Assembly (NCBI GenBank): GCA_027317645.1
Contig: DAHVQS010000026.1
Coordinates: forward strand, 1-24,587
Length of the DNA stretch: 24,587 nt
Direction of reading: 5' to 3'
Source: Paenalcaligenes sp021793095
Lineage (GTDB): Bacteria; Pseudomonadota; Gammaproteobacteria; Burkholderiales; Burkholderiaceae_B
Position numbers and translations under genes: made by a program. Position 1 is the stretch's first letter. Each line of letters opens with the position of its first letter. Positions 1-8,156 of this stretch are shown here, one piece after another. Under the pieces are notes generated by a model that had not been told where the DNA came from, made no database searches, and saw only the letters and a program-made list of their open reading frames with translations.

Positions 1-54
1 TTAGCGCCGATGATAGTGGGCTGCGCGCCTGTGAAAGTAGGTCATCGTCAGGCA
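1..54 (+). rRNA. rrf: 5S ribosomal RNA, 3' end (partial)
   Basis: The first ~53 bases match the 3' third of a betaproteobacterial 5S rRNA: the TTAGCGCCGATGATAGTG segment, then GTGAAAGTAGGTCATCGTC, ending in the closing strand of helix I near base 53. The gene starts outside the window, so this edge is the tail of an rRNA operon. A strong intrinsic terminator follows within 10 bases, as expected for the end of an rrn operon. The exact mature 3' end is uncertain by a few bases. Confidence 0.9.
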
Positions 55-62
55 CTATATAC

Positions 63-97
63 AAAACCCCGTATAGATGACTATACGGGGTTTTTTT
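63..97 (+). terminator. Intrinsic terminator of the rRNA operon
   Basis: A perfect 10-bp stem, CCCCGTATAG (67-76) with CTATACGGGG (81-90), closes a 4-base loop and is followed by seven T (91-97). Four A precede the stem, so it could also work weakly on the other strand. It sits directly after the 5S tail. Confidence 0.95.
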
Positions 98-184
98 ATG
101 GCCGGTACAAAGCCAACCCAGCACCTTTTATTTGGGAAAATCAATCTTAGTTGTAAGGTCAATAGATTGTGATAATATCTATGC

Positions 185-907
185 ATGTCTCTTATTTCTA
201 AAGATTCTGTATTGACCAAATTAAATACTATTTCATTTTCCCAAGGCCCAACATTTGAATTGTTGACTTTAAAGGATAGAAATCAATTCTATGATCCTCA
301 TGGACGCGCACAACGCCTTGGAATTACGTCGGCACTCTGGCCTTTATTTGGCATGATTTGGCCAGCAGGAGTACTGCTAGCCACTGAGGTTTTAGACCAA
401 GCTATCGATTCGGATACACGCGTACTTGAGATAGGCTGTGGCCTGGCGCTCGCGAGTTTAGTCGCTCATTCACGCGATCTCCAGGTGACCGCCAGCGATT
501 ACCATCCCAAAGTACCCGAATTTCTTCGCAAAAACCTGCGCCTGAATGATTTACCCATACTGCCTTATCGTTATGGGCGGTGGGGTTCTGATGGTGAGCG
601 TTATCGTATCGATGATATGGGTGCAATGCCGATATCCGGGCGCTACGATTTAATTATCGGCAGTGATCTCCTGTACGAGCCAGACAGTGCTTTTTTTGTC
701 GCACAGTATATTGATAAAGTGGCCATGCCCAAGGCAGAGGTTTGGGTAGTGGATCCCAATAGAGGCTATAAAAATAGATTTGTTCGCGAGCTAAAAAAAC
801 ACGGCTTTAATGCGGTTGACGAGCGCCTGATTGAGCGTGATGATGGGTATGTACTGAACGGTGTGGTTCACCCTTTGCGTGGTTATATACTGAGATTCGA
901 ACGTTAG
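185..907 (+). CDS. Class I SAM-dependent methyltransferase (Methyltransf_16-like)
   Basis: A 240-residue soluble protein with a Rossmann-type methyltransferase core. Motif I is visible as LEIGCGLALASL around residue 83, followed by the acidic SAM-ribose region TASDYHP, and the DLIIGSDLLYEP segment near residue 158 matches the post-II motif. The N-terminal GMIWPAGVLLA stretch before motif I is typical of the lysine/nicotinamide N-methyltransferase-like (Methyltransf_16) group. The substrate cannot be told from sequence; protein lysine methylation is one possibility. The gene stands alone between the rRNA terminator and a hairpin at 936-956. The start at 185 has no clear Shine-Dalgarno, but no better in-frame start is visible. 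Confidence 0.85.
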   Translation: MSLISKDSVLTKLNTISFSQGPTFELLTLKDRNQFYDPHGRAQRLGITSALWPLFGMIWPAGVLLATEVLDQAIDSDTRVLEIGCGLALASLVAHSRDLQVTASDYHPKVPEFLRKNLRLNDLPILPYRYGRWGSDGERYRIDDMGAMPISGRYDLIIGSDLLYEPDSAFFVAQYIDKVAMPKAEVWVVDPNRGYKNRFVRELKKHGFNAVDERLIERDDGYVLNGVVHPLRGYILRFER

Positions 908-927
908 TATCGTTTGATCAATCCCCC

Positions 928-956
928 AAAAAAAAAGCACCCCGTTGCGGGGTGCT
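928..956 (-). terminator. Hairpin with T-tract on the minus strand
   Basis: AGCACCCCG (936-944) pairs perfectly with CGGGGTGCT (948-956) around a 3-base loop. Nine A (928-936) lie on the 5' side of the plus strand, so the T-tract follows the hairpin only for leftward transcription. For the plus-strand methyltransferase that ends 29 bases earlier there is no T-tract after the stem. It may terminate antisense transcripts entering from the right. Confidence 0.7.
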
Positions 957-1204
957 GAAATATCGTCTGCACCTAAAAACCGTGACAGCGATAAGGGTTT
1001 GATTATGATCATGAGGGTTAGCAACTTAACTATACACATTATTTTAAGCCTCCACTAATTTTTAGTTTTATTTATTATAAGTATATATTTCTTTGTAATT
1101 AGGGTGCCAACACTAAAGCTTAGTTGTTTTGGTCTCTGCGAGTTGCAGCATAAGGGCTATTGGTAGTGTTATGATTTAGTTATGGTAAATCTTTGGAGTT
1201 TGTG

Positions 1205-1378
1205 ATGCCTAAATCACCTCTATTTTGTATGGTCGCAGGTTTATTGTTATTGGGGCTTTCGGCCTGTACAAGTACTCAATCCTCTGCTGAACGAGATGCC
1301 GCAAAAAACAGCGGTAGTAATGTAGAAGTATACGGGGTGATTGATGCAGGGGTGGGTCACACGAGGATTTCTCAATAA
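1205..1378 (+). CDS. Small lipoprotein with porin-like tail
   Basis: A 57-residue predicted lipoprotein. The ATG at 1205 is preferred over the upstream TTG/GTG codons because TTTGGAG (1192-1198) lies six bases before it. Residues 1-20 form a signal peptide with lipobox LSAC, so the mature N-terminus would be a lipid-anchored Cys. After a Ser/Thr/Ala-rich linker the tail reads VEVYGVIDAGVGHTRIS, which resembles the first beta-strand of betaproteobacterial trimeric porins (YGVIDAG-type), yet the protein stops there. It lies 36 bases upstream of ytcA-mdtNO and could share that transcript. Function unknown. It could be a genuine micro-lipoprotein or a decayed or rearranged porin start; the good RBS and intact lipobox favour a real gene. 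Confidence 0.7.
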   Translation: MPKSPLFCMVAGLLLLGLSACTSTQSSAERDAAKNSGSNVEVYGVIDAGVGHTRISQ

Positions 1379-1414
1379 CTTGCGCCTAGCGCTAACACAA
1401 ACATAACGAATACC

Positions 1415-1669
1415 ATGAATAGGCGTTTGTCCTTTTTGCCTTTGTTCCTTTTATTGACAGGCTGTCAGTACTCTCCATCCATCTATATAGCTGGCTCTTA
1501 TTTTCCTGCGTGGTTAGTATGCGTAGCCATATCTATTCCAACGACATTACTACTGCGTGTGTTGTTGATAATGGTGGGTATTGATGATTATTTACCGCTG
1601 CGACTATTAACCTATATTTGTTTTGCGTTACTGATTAGTTTGGCAGCTTTATGGGTTTTATTTGATTGA
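1415..1669 (+). CDS. ytcA: YtcA-family small inner-membrane lipoprotein
   Basis: An 84-residue protein with signal peptide and lipobox LLTGC at the N-terminus, then two hydrophobic segments (about residues 28-52 and 60-83). This matches the YtcA family, small membrane proteins encoded next to MdtN-type adaptors. In Escherichia coli ytcA precedes mdtNOP, and here the same order is seen: its TGA at 1667-1669 is followed three bases later by the ATG of the mdtN-like gene. The role is not established; an accessory part in assembly or function of the efflux pump is the usual inference. The Shine-Dalgarno is weak. Confidence 0.8.
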   Translation: MNRRLSFLPLFLLLTGCQYSPSIYIAGSYFPAWLVCVAISIPTTLLLRVLLIMVGIDDYLPLRLLTYICFALLISLAALWVLFD

Positions 1670-1672
1670 TCG

Positions 1673-2734
1673 ATGAGTTCAACAACACCAGAACATCCCG
1701 CTAAAAATAAAAAACGCCTGGCTATTTTATTTGCCCTAGTCGTTTTTCTGTTGTTAACTGTATTTGCCTTAGCGCAATGGTTTAAGCGTATCGCTAACCC
1801 TTTATCCGAGGATGCGGTATTAGGTGCACCTATCGTCAATATTAGTGCCGGGGTGCCAGGAAAAATCCATAAAATGAATGTGCAAGATGGGCAATACGTC
1901 AAAGAGGGCGAGGTGCTCTTTGAGATTGATCCTACTTTTTATGAGCTGCGTTATGAGCAGGCCAAGGCTGAGTTGCAACTCGCTGAGGCCACTCTAGATA
2001 GTAAAGGCCGGGTGATTAAGGCAGAAGAGCACAATGCTCAAATCGCCGAAGAGCAGGTACAAAGAGCGCGTGAAAATCTGAAAATGGCGACCCAGACCCA
2101 TCAACGTTTGGCCGAACTGGCTCCCAAGGGTTATGTTCCCAAGCAGCAGCTCGATGAATCACGGACGCTGATGCGCGATGCCGAGATTTCTTTAAGCCAA
2201 GCGCTCGAACAACAACAGGCAGCCGATTCTTTAGTCAGTAATACTGCCGCAGAGCAAGCCATTGTATCTACCCGTGTGAGTGGTTTGGCCATGGCTGAGT
2301 ATGAACTGTCCAAAACCAAAGTAAATGCTCCTTTTTCCGGTCGCATTGTTGGCTTAAATACGCGTGAGGGTGAGCAGGTATTGCCGGGCGCATCGGTATT
2401 TTCTTTAGTCGATGTCGATAATTCTTATGCGACGGCCTATTTTAAAGAAACCGATTTAGACCGTATTCAAAAAGGTGATTGTGCCACGGTTTATATCCTT
2501 GCTGATAGCAGCCGACCTGCGAAAGGGGTGGTCGATAGTATCGGATGGGGGGTGACGAGCACGGAGCAAATAGATTTACCTTTTGAGCTTCCTTATGTAC
2601 AAAAAACCTTAAATTGGGTGCATATTGCGCAGCGTTTCCCTGTGCGAATTCGTCTTCAAGATGCCCCGAGTGATTTGCTGCGCGCTGGGGCCTCTGCCAA
2701 TGTAGTGATTCATAGCAAGGAGCAGTGTGAATAG
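1673..2734 (+). CDS. mdtN: MdtN-like periplasmic adaptor (HlyD/membrane fusion protein)
   Basis: A 353-residue membrane fusion protein of a tripartite efflux system, linking the inner-membrane pump to an outer-membrane channel. One N-terminal membrane anchor (about residues 14-36) is followed by a split biotinyl-lipoyl domain (ISAGVPGKIHKMNVQDGQYVK near residue 56, APFSGRIVGLNTREGEQV near 221), a long alpha-helical hairpin with many A/E/Q residues between them, and a beta-barrel region containing FKETDLDRIQKGD. The C-terminal segment LNWVHIAQRFPVRIRL closely matches the MdtN type. No strong Shine-Dalgarno precedes the ATG, so coupling to ytcA translation is likely. Its stop overlaps the start of the next gene by 8 bases. 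Substrate unknown; E. coli MdtNOP has been linked to resistance to sulfa drugs and dyes. Confidence 0.9.
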   Translation: MSSTTPEHPAKNKKRLAILFALVVFLLLTVFALAQWFKRIANPLSEDAVLGAPIVNISAGVPGKIHKMNVQDGQYVKEGEVLFEIDPTFYELRYEQAKAELQLAEATLDSKGRVIKAEEHNAQIAEEQVQRARENLKMATQTHQRLAELAPKGYVPKQQLDESRTLMRDAEISLSQALEQQQAADSLVSNTAAEQAIVSTRVSGLAMAEYELSKTKVNAPFSGRIVGLNTREGEQVLPGASVFSLVDVDNSYATAYFKETDLDRIQKGDCATVYILADSSRPAKGVVDSIGWGVTSTEQIDLPFELPYVQKTLNWVHIAQRFPVRIRLQDAPSDLLRAGASANVVIHSKEQCE

Positions 2735-4553
2735 CTTTTGGCCCGCCCTTTTTGCTCAGGTCAAAGACGATTTATTACCCACGCCTGAGCGGATTGCACT
2801 GAGTTGGCGTATCGCCTTGATTTGTGCACTCATGGTGTGTGTCGCCATGATCTACAAAATTCCATTTGTGTCTGTCAGTTGTTTTGTGATTTTTTTTGTC
2901 ATGCGCTCTGACAGTGCCGAAAGCAATGTGCTCGCTGCTGCCTTGATTGTTTTGGCATCAATTGTGGTGGTGCTGCTGCTGGCCATTATAGAAATCGCTT
3001 TGCCAAGTCCTGCGATTCGTTTGGGCCTCATTTTAGTCACTTCCTATTTCTTACTTTTTTTTGGTGCCTCCACCCAATTGGGCCCATTGGGGGGCATTAT
3101 TGCGCTGGTGATTACCTTTGTGCTGTCGATGCTCAATTATATCGAAGTACCAGAAATTGCCGTTCGGGGGACGTTGTATGCGTGGTTGATGGCAGCCACA
3201 CCTATGGGCATCGTATTGCTGGCCAATTGGTTGTGGGGTCGTCGACCTAAAAATGTGTTGTACCTCGAGTGGCTTGAGCGTTTGGATGCCTGCCAACAGC
3301 TGCTGCGTGGTGAAAAAGAACTAAAGCACCTGCGGGCGCTGATTGTTTTGGGGATGCAAGCGCAGCAACAACGTATTCTTTGGCTCAAGGTTTTTCGATT
3401 GGTGCCTAAACACCAGGTGAAATGGGCAGAGCATGCGACCTTGCATGTATACCGTATGATGTTGGTTGTATTGGGCTGGGAACGGGCCGGTTGGGTGCAT
3501 GAGCCTAGGCTGCGCTCATTCAATAATCAATTGGCTGATTTATGTGCCCAAGCCGCAGCAGCCGTACACAAGGGACAGCCTTTGGATAGGCGTGTATTGC
3601 CCTCCCGGGATGGGCTGATCGCCTTGCTTCAGCAATCTTTGTCTGCAGAGGACGCGACGGACCAAGCACTGGCACGGCAATGGTCTGCAGCGCTGCCGCT
3701 ATTTAATGAATTTTATGATGTTTTAGAATCCTTGACCCAAACCGATGGCTTGAGTCGCCTCAGTCCCGAGAAAGAGCCACTTGCTCAGTCCGATATATGG
3801 ACCAACCCGCAATATAAACACCATGCGATCAAAGGCACGGCGGCTGCTACGATTTGTTATATGCTGTATAGCATTGCAGATTGGCAAGGCATTCATACTG
3901 CGATGATTACCTGCTATGTGGCCGCTTTGGGCAGTACAGCAGAGACTTTACACAAGCTCACGTTGCGTATTATTGGTTGCTTGATCGGTGCTTGTTTGGG
4001 AATGCTGACATTGTTTTTTCTGATGGTGCACATTAATGACATCGGTAGTTTGATGGTGTTGGTCTTTCTGGTGTCATGGTTGAGTGCCTGGGTCTTTACG
4101 GGGCCAGAGCGTATTTCGTATGTGGGCATTCAAATCGCCTTTGCTTTCTATCTGGTGTTATTGCATAGCTTTGGTCCTAGCTTTGATTTCGGCGCCGCTT
4201 GGGATCGTATTGTTGGGGTGTTATTTGGCAATGTGATGATGTATGTGTTCTTTACACGGATTTGGCCAGTCGGCCAAAAACCGGCGACGGTGCATCATCT
4301 AGATCAAGCCCAGGCAGCTATCAATGAATTAAGCCTACAGAAAACCCCCGATAGGGATGAGCGGGTGCAGTTGATTGCGCGGGTAGAGACCAAATTAGAG
4401 GCAGCCCGGACGAGTTTGCAGATGATGATTTTTGAATTAAAAAAAATACGGCCCAGCGCGGCAGAAAAAAAATCCTTAGAACGTCGGTTGGCGTTGTTGC
4501 GCAACCAATTAGATGAGCTTTTAGCTACTGTACCGCTGGTAGATATTCGTTAG
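2727..4553 (+). CDS. mdtO: MdtO-like FUSC-family inner-membrane efflux component
   Basis: A 608-residue membrane protein of the fusaric-acid resistance/aromatic acid exporter (FUSC) family. Two hydrophobic blocks (about residues 25-168 and 370-510), each with several membrane helices, flank a soluble region of about 200 residues; the C-terminus (about 525-608) is a charged, probably coiled-coil tail. It starts with GTG at 2727, with AAGGAG at 2717-2722, and overlaps the end of the adaptor gene, so the two are translationally coupled. It is the presumed pump of the MdtNOP-type system. Its 3' end runs 29 bases into the oppositely oriented outer-membrane factor gene, with no terminator between them. 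Confidence 0.88.
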   Translation: MNSFWPALFAQVKDDLLPTPERIALSWRIALICALMVCVAMIYKIPFVSVSCFVIFFVMRSDSAESNVLAAALIVLASIVVVLLLAIIEIALPSPAIRLGLILVTSYFLLFFGASTQLGPLGGIIALVITFVLSMLNYIEVPEIAVRGTLYAWLMAATPMGIVLLANWLWGRRPKNVLYLEWLERLDACQQLLRGEKELKHLRALIVLGMQAQQQRILWLKVFRLVPKHQVKWAEHATLHVYRMMLVVLGWERAGWVHEPRLRSFNNQLADLCAQAAAAVHKGQPLDRRVLPSRDGLIALLQQSLSAEDATDQALARQWSAALPLFNEFYDVLESLTQTDGLSRLSPEKEPLAQSDIWTNPQYKHHAIKGTAAATICYMLYSIADWQGIHTAMITCYVAALGSTAETLHKLTLRIIGCLIGACLGMLTLFFLMVHINDIGSLMVLVFLVSWLSAWVFTGPERISYVGIQIAFAFYLVLLHSFGPSFDFGAAWDRIVGVLFGNVMMYVFFTRIWPVGQKPATVHHLDQAQAAINELSLQKTPDRDERVQLIARVETKLEAARTSLQMMIFELKKIRPSAAEKKSLERRLALLRNQLDELLATVPLVDIR

Positions 4554-6135
4554 CCTCGCCCATAGCAAAAGCCAGACTGGCTGAGGCAATTTGAGCTGCT
4601 GTATAGGCGGCGTGGTGCGCTTCTTTGGCACCCGCTAATCCCGTGGCGGCCTCACTTAAGAGGGTCATGCTGCTTAGGCCAACGGTGTAGGCCTCAAGCG
4701 CGGCATCATAGGTCGTTTGGGCAGCCTCTAGCAAAGCGCTCGAAGCGTCGTAGGCCTCTAAGGCAGTGCGCAATGCATCGCCTGCTAAATACATTTCTTT
4801 GAGGGCATCATGCTCATTTTTATGATGCGCCTGTTGCGCGGCGTCGGCTTCTAGTCGCGCTTGCCTTAGCTGCATATCACGTAGCCCGCCATCAAAGATA
4901 GGGATGCTCACGCCCAACAAAACCCCAGTAGATGATGATCGCGGAGAAATTGTCGGCAAGCCTTGGATGTTGAGTTGAGAATTGCCGCCAGCAGTGACTC
5001 CCATCAATGCAATCTTTGGGTAGAAGTTAGCTCGTGCCGAATCAATACCGGCCTGTGCAGCCTCGTAGGTCGATTGCGTTGCTTGTACATCAGGACGGCG
5101 TTGTACCGCTGTTTGCAGCGCTTGATCGGTGGGCAAATCTTGGATAGTAGGCAGTTGATAGGCTTGGAGATCTATTTTTAAATCTTGGTTAGGCTCTAAG
5201 CCTATGGCGGACAGTAATAGCTGTCGGCTGGAATTGACCTCACCTTCGTTTTTGACGATGGCCAATTGGGCCTGCGCCCGGAGTTGTTTGGCTTGGGCCA
5301 CCTCAATCGTGGTGCCTAGCCCCGAGGCATAGTTAGCTTGGGCAGCCTCAAGGATGTAGTCAGCGTTACCCAAGTTTTCTTGGCTAATTTCGAGCTGTCT
5401 GAGCGCATTAACGTATTGAAAATAGCTTTGTGTGACGTTAAAAATCACTGCTTGGTGGGCTGCCCCGAGTGCAAAACGACTGGCCACAGCGAGCTCTTCG
5501 GCGGCTTTTTTTATGGCATCACGTTTACCAAAATCAAATAATAGCCACTCTAGCGTGAGGGCGGGGATAATGCCTCTGACACTACTGCGGGTAGAAACCT
5601 CAAGATCATGATCGAGTATCGAAAAGTGGCTTTTACGGTGGCTTTTTTGGTAACCCGCAACCGCAATTGCAGAAATAAAAGGCAGGTAAGCACTTTTGGT
5701 CATGCCTGCGGCGGTGGCGGCCTGTTCTGCATGTAGCCAGGCAATGCGAGTAGTGGGGTTGCTGCGCTGAGCCAAGTCTATGAGCTCAACCAACTGATAG
5801 CGGTGCTCGGGATCGATTTCAGGTGTTGACCATGAAATATCATCGATTTTGCCTTGTTCTGCAGCTGTGAATGAGTCGTCAGCATGGCCTTGTGGGCGCT
5901 GCGTTATGAGGTCTTGGGCATCGCTGGGTCGCTGTGCTGGGCTTTGGTCAGGGGCGACTGTGTGCTGTGCGGCAGGCGCTATCTGTTGGGGGGCCTCATG
6001 GTGGTGCCGGGGCACATCGACGGGGGAGGCACAGCCTGCTGCAAACAGTACTGTTAGGGCCGTGAAGCCCAGGTAAATACGTGCAGTATGTTGTGGTGGA
6101 TTTTCTTTATAAGGATATGGAAACATCTGCTTCAT
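4525..6135 (-). CDS. mdtP: Outer-membrane efflux lipoprotein (NodT/MdtP-like)
   Basis: A 536-residue TolC-superfamily outer-membrane factor. The N-terminus carries a signal sequence with lipobox FAAGC (near residue 35), followed by a low-complexity His/Gln/Pro-rich stretch (residues ~40-90). Two outer-membrane-factor repeats follow: LVELIDLAQRSNPTTRIAWL near 137 and the second repeat from about residue 335 (RRPDVQATQSTYEAAQAGID). These form the alpha-helical barrel, and the ALEAYTVGLSSMTLL segment near 485 is typical. It is presumably the exit channel for the convergent mdtN-mdtO pair, but lies on the opposite strand under its own promoter, unlike E. coli where the three genes are co-directional. 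Start uncertain: ATG 6135 lacks a clear RBS and the ATG three codons later is possible. Somewhat longer than MdtP because of the N-terminal linker. Confidence 0.85.
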   Translation of the reverse strand: MKQMFPYPYKENPPQHTARIYLGFTALTVLFAAGCASPVDVPRHHHEAPQQIAPAAQHTVAPDQSPAQRPSDAQDLITQRPQGHADDSFTAAEQGKIDDISWSTPEIDPEHRYQLVELIDLAQRSNPTTRIAWLHAEQAATAAGMTKSAYLPFISAIAVAGYQKSHRKSHFSILDHDLEVSTRSSVRGIIPALTLEWLLFDFGKRDAIKKAAEELAVASRFALGAAHQAVIFNVTQSYFQYVNALRQLEISQENLGNADYILEAAQANYASGLGTTIEVAQAKQLRAQAQLAIVKNEGEVNSSRQLLLSAIGLEPNQDLKIDLQAYQLPTIQDLPTDQALQTAVQRRPDVQATQSTYEAAQAGIDSARANFYPKIALMGVTAGGNSQLNIQGLPTISPRSSSTGVLLGVSIPIFDGGLRDMQLRQARLEADAAQQAHHKNEHDALKEMYLAGDALRTALEAYDASSALLEAAQTTYDAALEAYTVGLSSMTLLSEAATGLAGAKEAHHAAYTAAQIASASLAFAMGEANEYLPAVQ

Positions 6136-6284
6136 AAGTATGATTTAAGTGACCGAATCAGCACGCCTGGGGCCCAGTAATTTTTATTAAATGTGTAGAG
6201 AGCGCAATCTCTGGGCTAATGAGCCATAAGCAACTCCACAAACCCACACTATAGTATAGAAGTAAATTGCTTTTGAGGTCATTA

Positions 6285-6312
6285 TAAAAAAACCATCCCC
6301 GTAGGGATGGTT
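6285..6312 (-). terminator. Intrinsic terminator downstream of sat copy 1
   Basis: AACCATCCC (6291-6299) pairs perfectly with GGGATGGTT (6304-6312) around a 4-base loop. The A-run at 6285-6290 becomes a T-tract for leftward transcription. It lies 32 bases after the stop of the minus-strand sulfate adenylyltransferase-like gene. Confidence 0.9.
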
Positions 6313-6343
6313 AAAAGGGTTGCAAGCAGCCTATAGAAAAGGG

Positions 6344-8056
6344 TTAGTCATCCTGGTCGGCCCCTCGATATCGCTTATAAGGGAGGGTATTCCAGGTGCG
6401 GGCCTCGAGATCCTCTTTGTTGAGGCGTGGCGGGATATCATCCAGCAGTCGCTCTGCTACTTTTAATTCGCGCTCGACCTCGGCCTTGTCCTGGTACATA
6501 AACTCGTCCGAGGCTTGCTCTGGAGCCATGGTGTATTTTTCTTTGAGGTCATCGATGATACGTTTTTGCTGTTCATAGAGTCGCTCGCGCGCTTTGTCTT
6601 TCCAGACGGGGCGCAAGGTATCGTTATGATCGAGCAGACTCCAGTATTCTTGATAGATGTCGTCGTAGATTTTATTAGCCGAGCTGCGGGCGTCGTCGCT
6701 CGCAAGTTCGAGATCGCGTATGGTGAGGTCTTGGGGATCAAGAGGCGTGGTGCGCTCGGTACCGCCTAAGCGGTTGTATTTGAGATAATAGGGGAACATA
6801 CTTTTGACGACACTGCCTACGCTAAGGATGGCATCCTTGTTTTCGTCGACCCCTTTGGGCTGCACCCCTTGAATACCGGCCAATGCAGATTCTGGGCGGA
6901 CCACCTCTTTGGGGGGCAAAATACCGTGGCGCAGCATTTCGCGGATACCCGTGCCAGAGATATTGAGGCGGTAGCGTTCGTCATGTGGGCAGGTTTGACT
7001 GGTCGCGTGCGTCGCGCAGTGCGTACAGTAAAATACCTCATAAAAGAGACGGACATCGATGCCCAGCTCTTGTGGGGTAAACTCGTCAAAGATGGTGTGG
7101 CTGGCATATTTATCGTAATAGTCGCCAATACCTGCGTGATCACGCCCGATCAATGCGTGGGTGCAGCCGTAATTTTTCATGATTAGGGCATGCAAGACCG
7201 TTTCGCGGGGCCCCGCAAAAATATAGGTCACGCGTAGCGGTGAGAGGATTGCGCGGTCTTTGGGGTAATAGGTGTCAAGGACATTACGATAGGCCAGAAC
7301 GCGATATTCATGGCGGACGTATTCTCGTTTGGCCATTTCGACCAAGGGCTGCAAAAACACCCCATCGATTTCCTCAAGGGCATTGCGGTGGATGTATTCG
7401 TGCCCACGATGTAAAGGGTTAGCCCCGGTGATAAAGCCTGCGACAGAACGAAATTTACGCTCTTCGTAAAATAAGCGCCAGGTATCGATGGGTTCGCGCC
7501 GTAGCTTTTCAAATGGGCCCCAGTCAGCGCGGTTTAGCAAATGTAGGGTGCCGCCTAAAGCGGTCTCGCCCATGCGGCGATAGATTGAGTCCACGCCGGG
7601 GTGATTGCGATCGGTGGTACCAAATAAGTGTTTGGCACGATGGGCTTTGTCGTAGGCAAAAATATCCTCGATGTCGAGAATAGCAATGGGATCATTTTTG
7701 TAATCAGTCAGTGCGATTTGATCACCGATCTTGAGTTGGGCGATGATTTCTTGGTTGCGCTGGCCGATAGGGGCAAAGCTCAAGGGGACGGGCCAAATGG
7801 TGCCATCACTAAGACGACCTTTGTCGAGAACGGACAAGTAGTCATCCTCATTCATAAACCCCTTGTTGGGTGACAGTACCCCCGTGGCAATCATTTCAAT
7901 AGTGATGACTGCCTCTAAGTCGATACGTATAGATGGGAGTGTTTTTGCCTTGGCGATGAGTTCGGCGCGTTGCTCCTCGGGCACGACCTGATTAACAAGA
8001 ACTCCTCCGTGGGGCTGCTGGGGGAGGACATCAAAGTTTAATGCTGTATGTTCCAT
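6344..8056 (-). CDS. sat: Sulfate adenylyltransferase-family protein, long form, copy 1
   Basis: A 570-residue cytoplasmic protein of the ATP sulfurylase family, which makes adenylylsulfate from ATP and sulfate or runs in reverse. Order: PUA-like N-terminal domain (about 10-170), with the family segment ATGVLSPNKGFMNEDDY; nucleotidyltransferase domain (about 195-385), with N213-P214, H216-R-G-H219, G-R305-D-H307-A-G and ISGTGIREML; a Zn-type site C344-x2-C347-x8-C356-P-H358. Then comes an extra ~175-residue, charged, mostly helical C-terminus absent from the usual ~400-residue homodimeric enzymes and unlike an APS kinase (no P-loop seen). Odd: the sulfate-binding Q-T-R before N-P is T210-G211-A212, and the conserved MR before AGPRE reads YI. 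The substrate may therefore not be plain sulfate. ATG 8056 follows AGAGGG. Divergent from crbS; a paralog lies at 21681-23390. Confidence 0.85.
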   Translation of the reverse strand: MEHTALNFDVLPQQPHGGVLVNQVVPEEQRAELIAKAKTLPSIRIDLEAVITIEMIATGVLSPNKGFMNEDDYLSVLDKGRLSDGTIWPVPLSFAPIGQRNQEIIAQLKIGDQIALTDYKNDPIAILDIEDIFAYDKAHRAKHLFGTTDRNHPGVDSIYRRMGETALGGTLHLLNRADWGPFEKLRREPIDTWRLFYEERKFRSVAGFITGANPLHRGHEYIHRNALEEIDGVFLQPLVEMAKREYVRHEYRVLAYRNVLDTYYPKDRAILSPLRVTYIFAGPRETVLHALIMKNYGCTHALIGRDHAGIGDYYDKYASHTIFDEFTPQELGIDVRLFYEVFYCTHCATHATSQTCPHDERYRLNISGTGIREMLRHGILPPKEVVRPESALAGIQGVQPKGVDENKDAILSVGSVVKSMFPYYLKYNRLGGTERTTPLDPQDLTIRDLELASDDARSSANKIYDDIYQEYWSLLDHNDTLRPVWKDKARERLYEQQKRIIDDLKEKYTMAPEQASDEFMYQDKAEVERELKVAERLLDDIPPRLNKEDLEARTWNTLPYKRYRGADQDD

Positions 8057-8132
8057 AATCCCTCTGAATAGTCATTTATTGTGATTTTGGTATATTTGTT
8101 TGTATGCAAATAATACAAAAAACATTTTAGCT

Positions 8133-8156
8133 GGTGCTGGCCTATTGCCAAGCACC
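8133..8156. promoter_or_regulatory. Inverted repeat between sat copy 1 and crbS
   Basis: In the 157-base divergent promoter region, GGTGC-TGGC (8133-8141) pairs with GCCA-(A)-GCACC (8147-8156): nine base pairs with one bulged A and a five-base loop. It could be an operator shared by the two divergent genes or a hairpin in the 5' leader of the sat-like gene. No consensus promoter could be assigned by eye. Confidence 0.35.
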
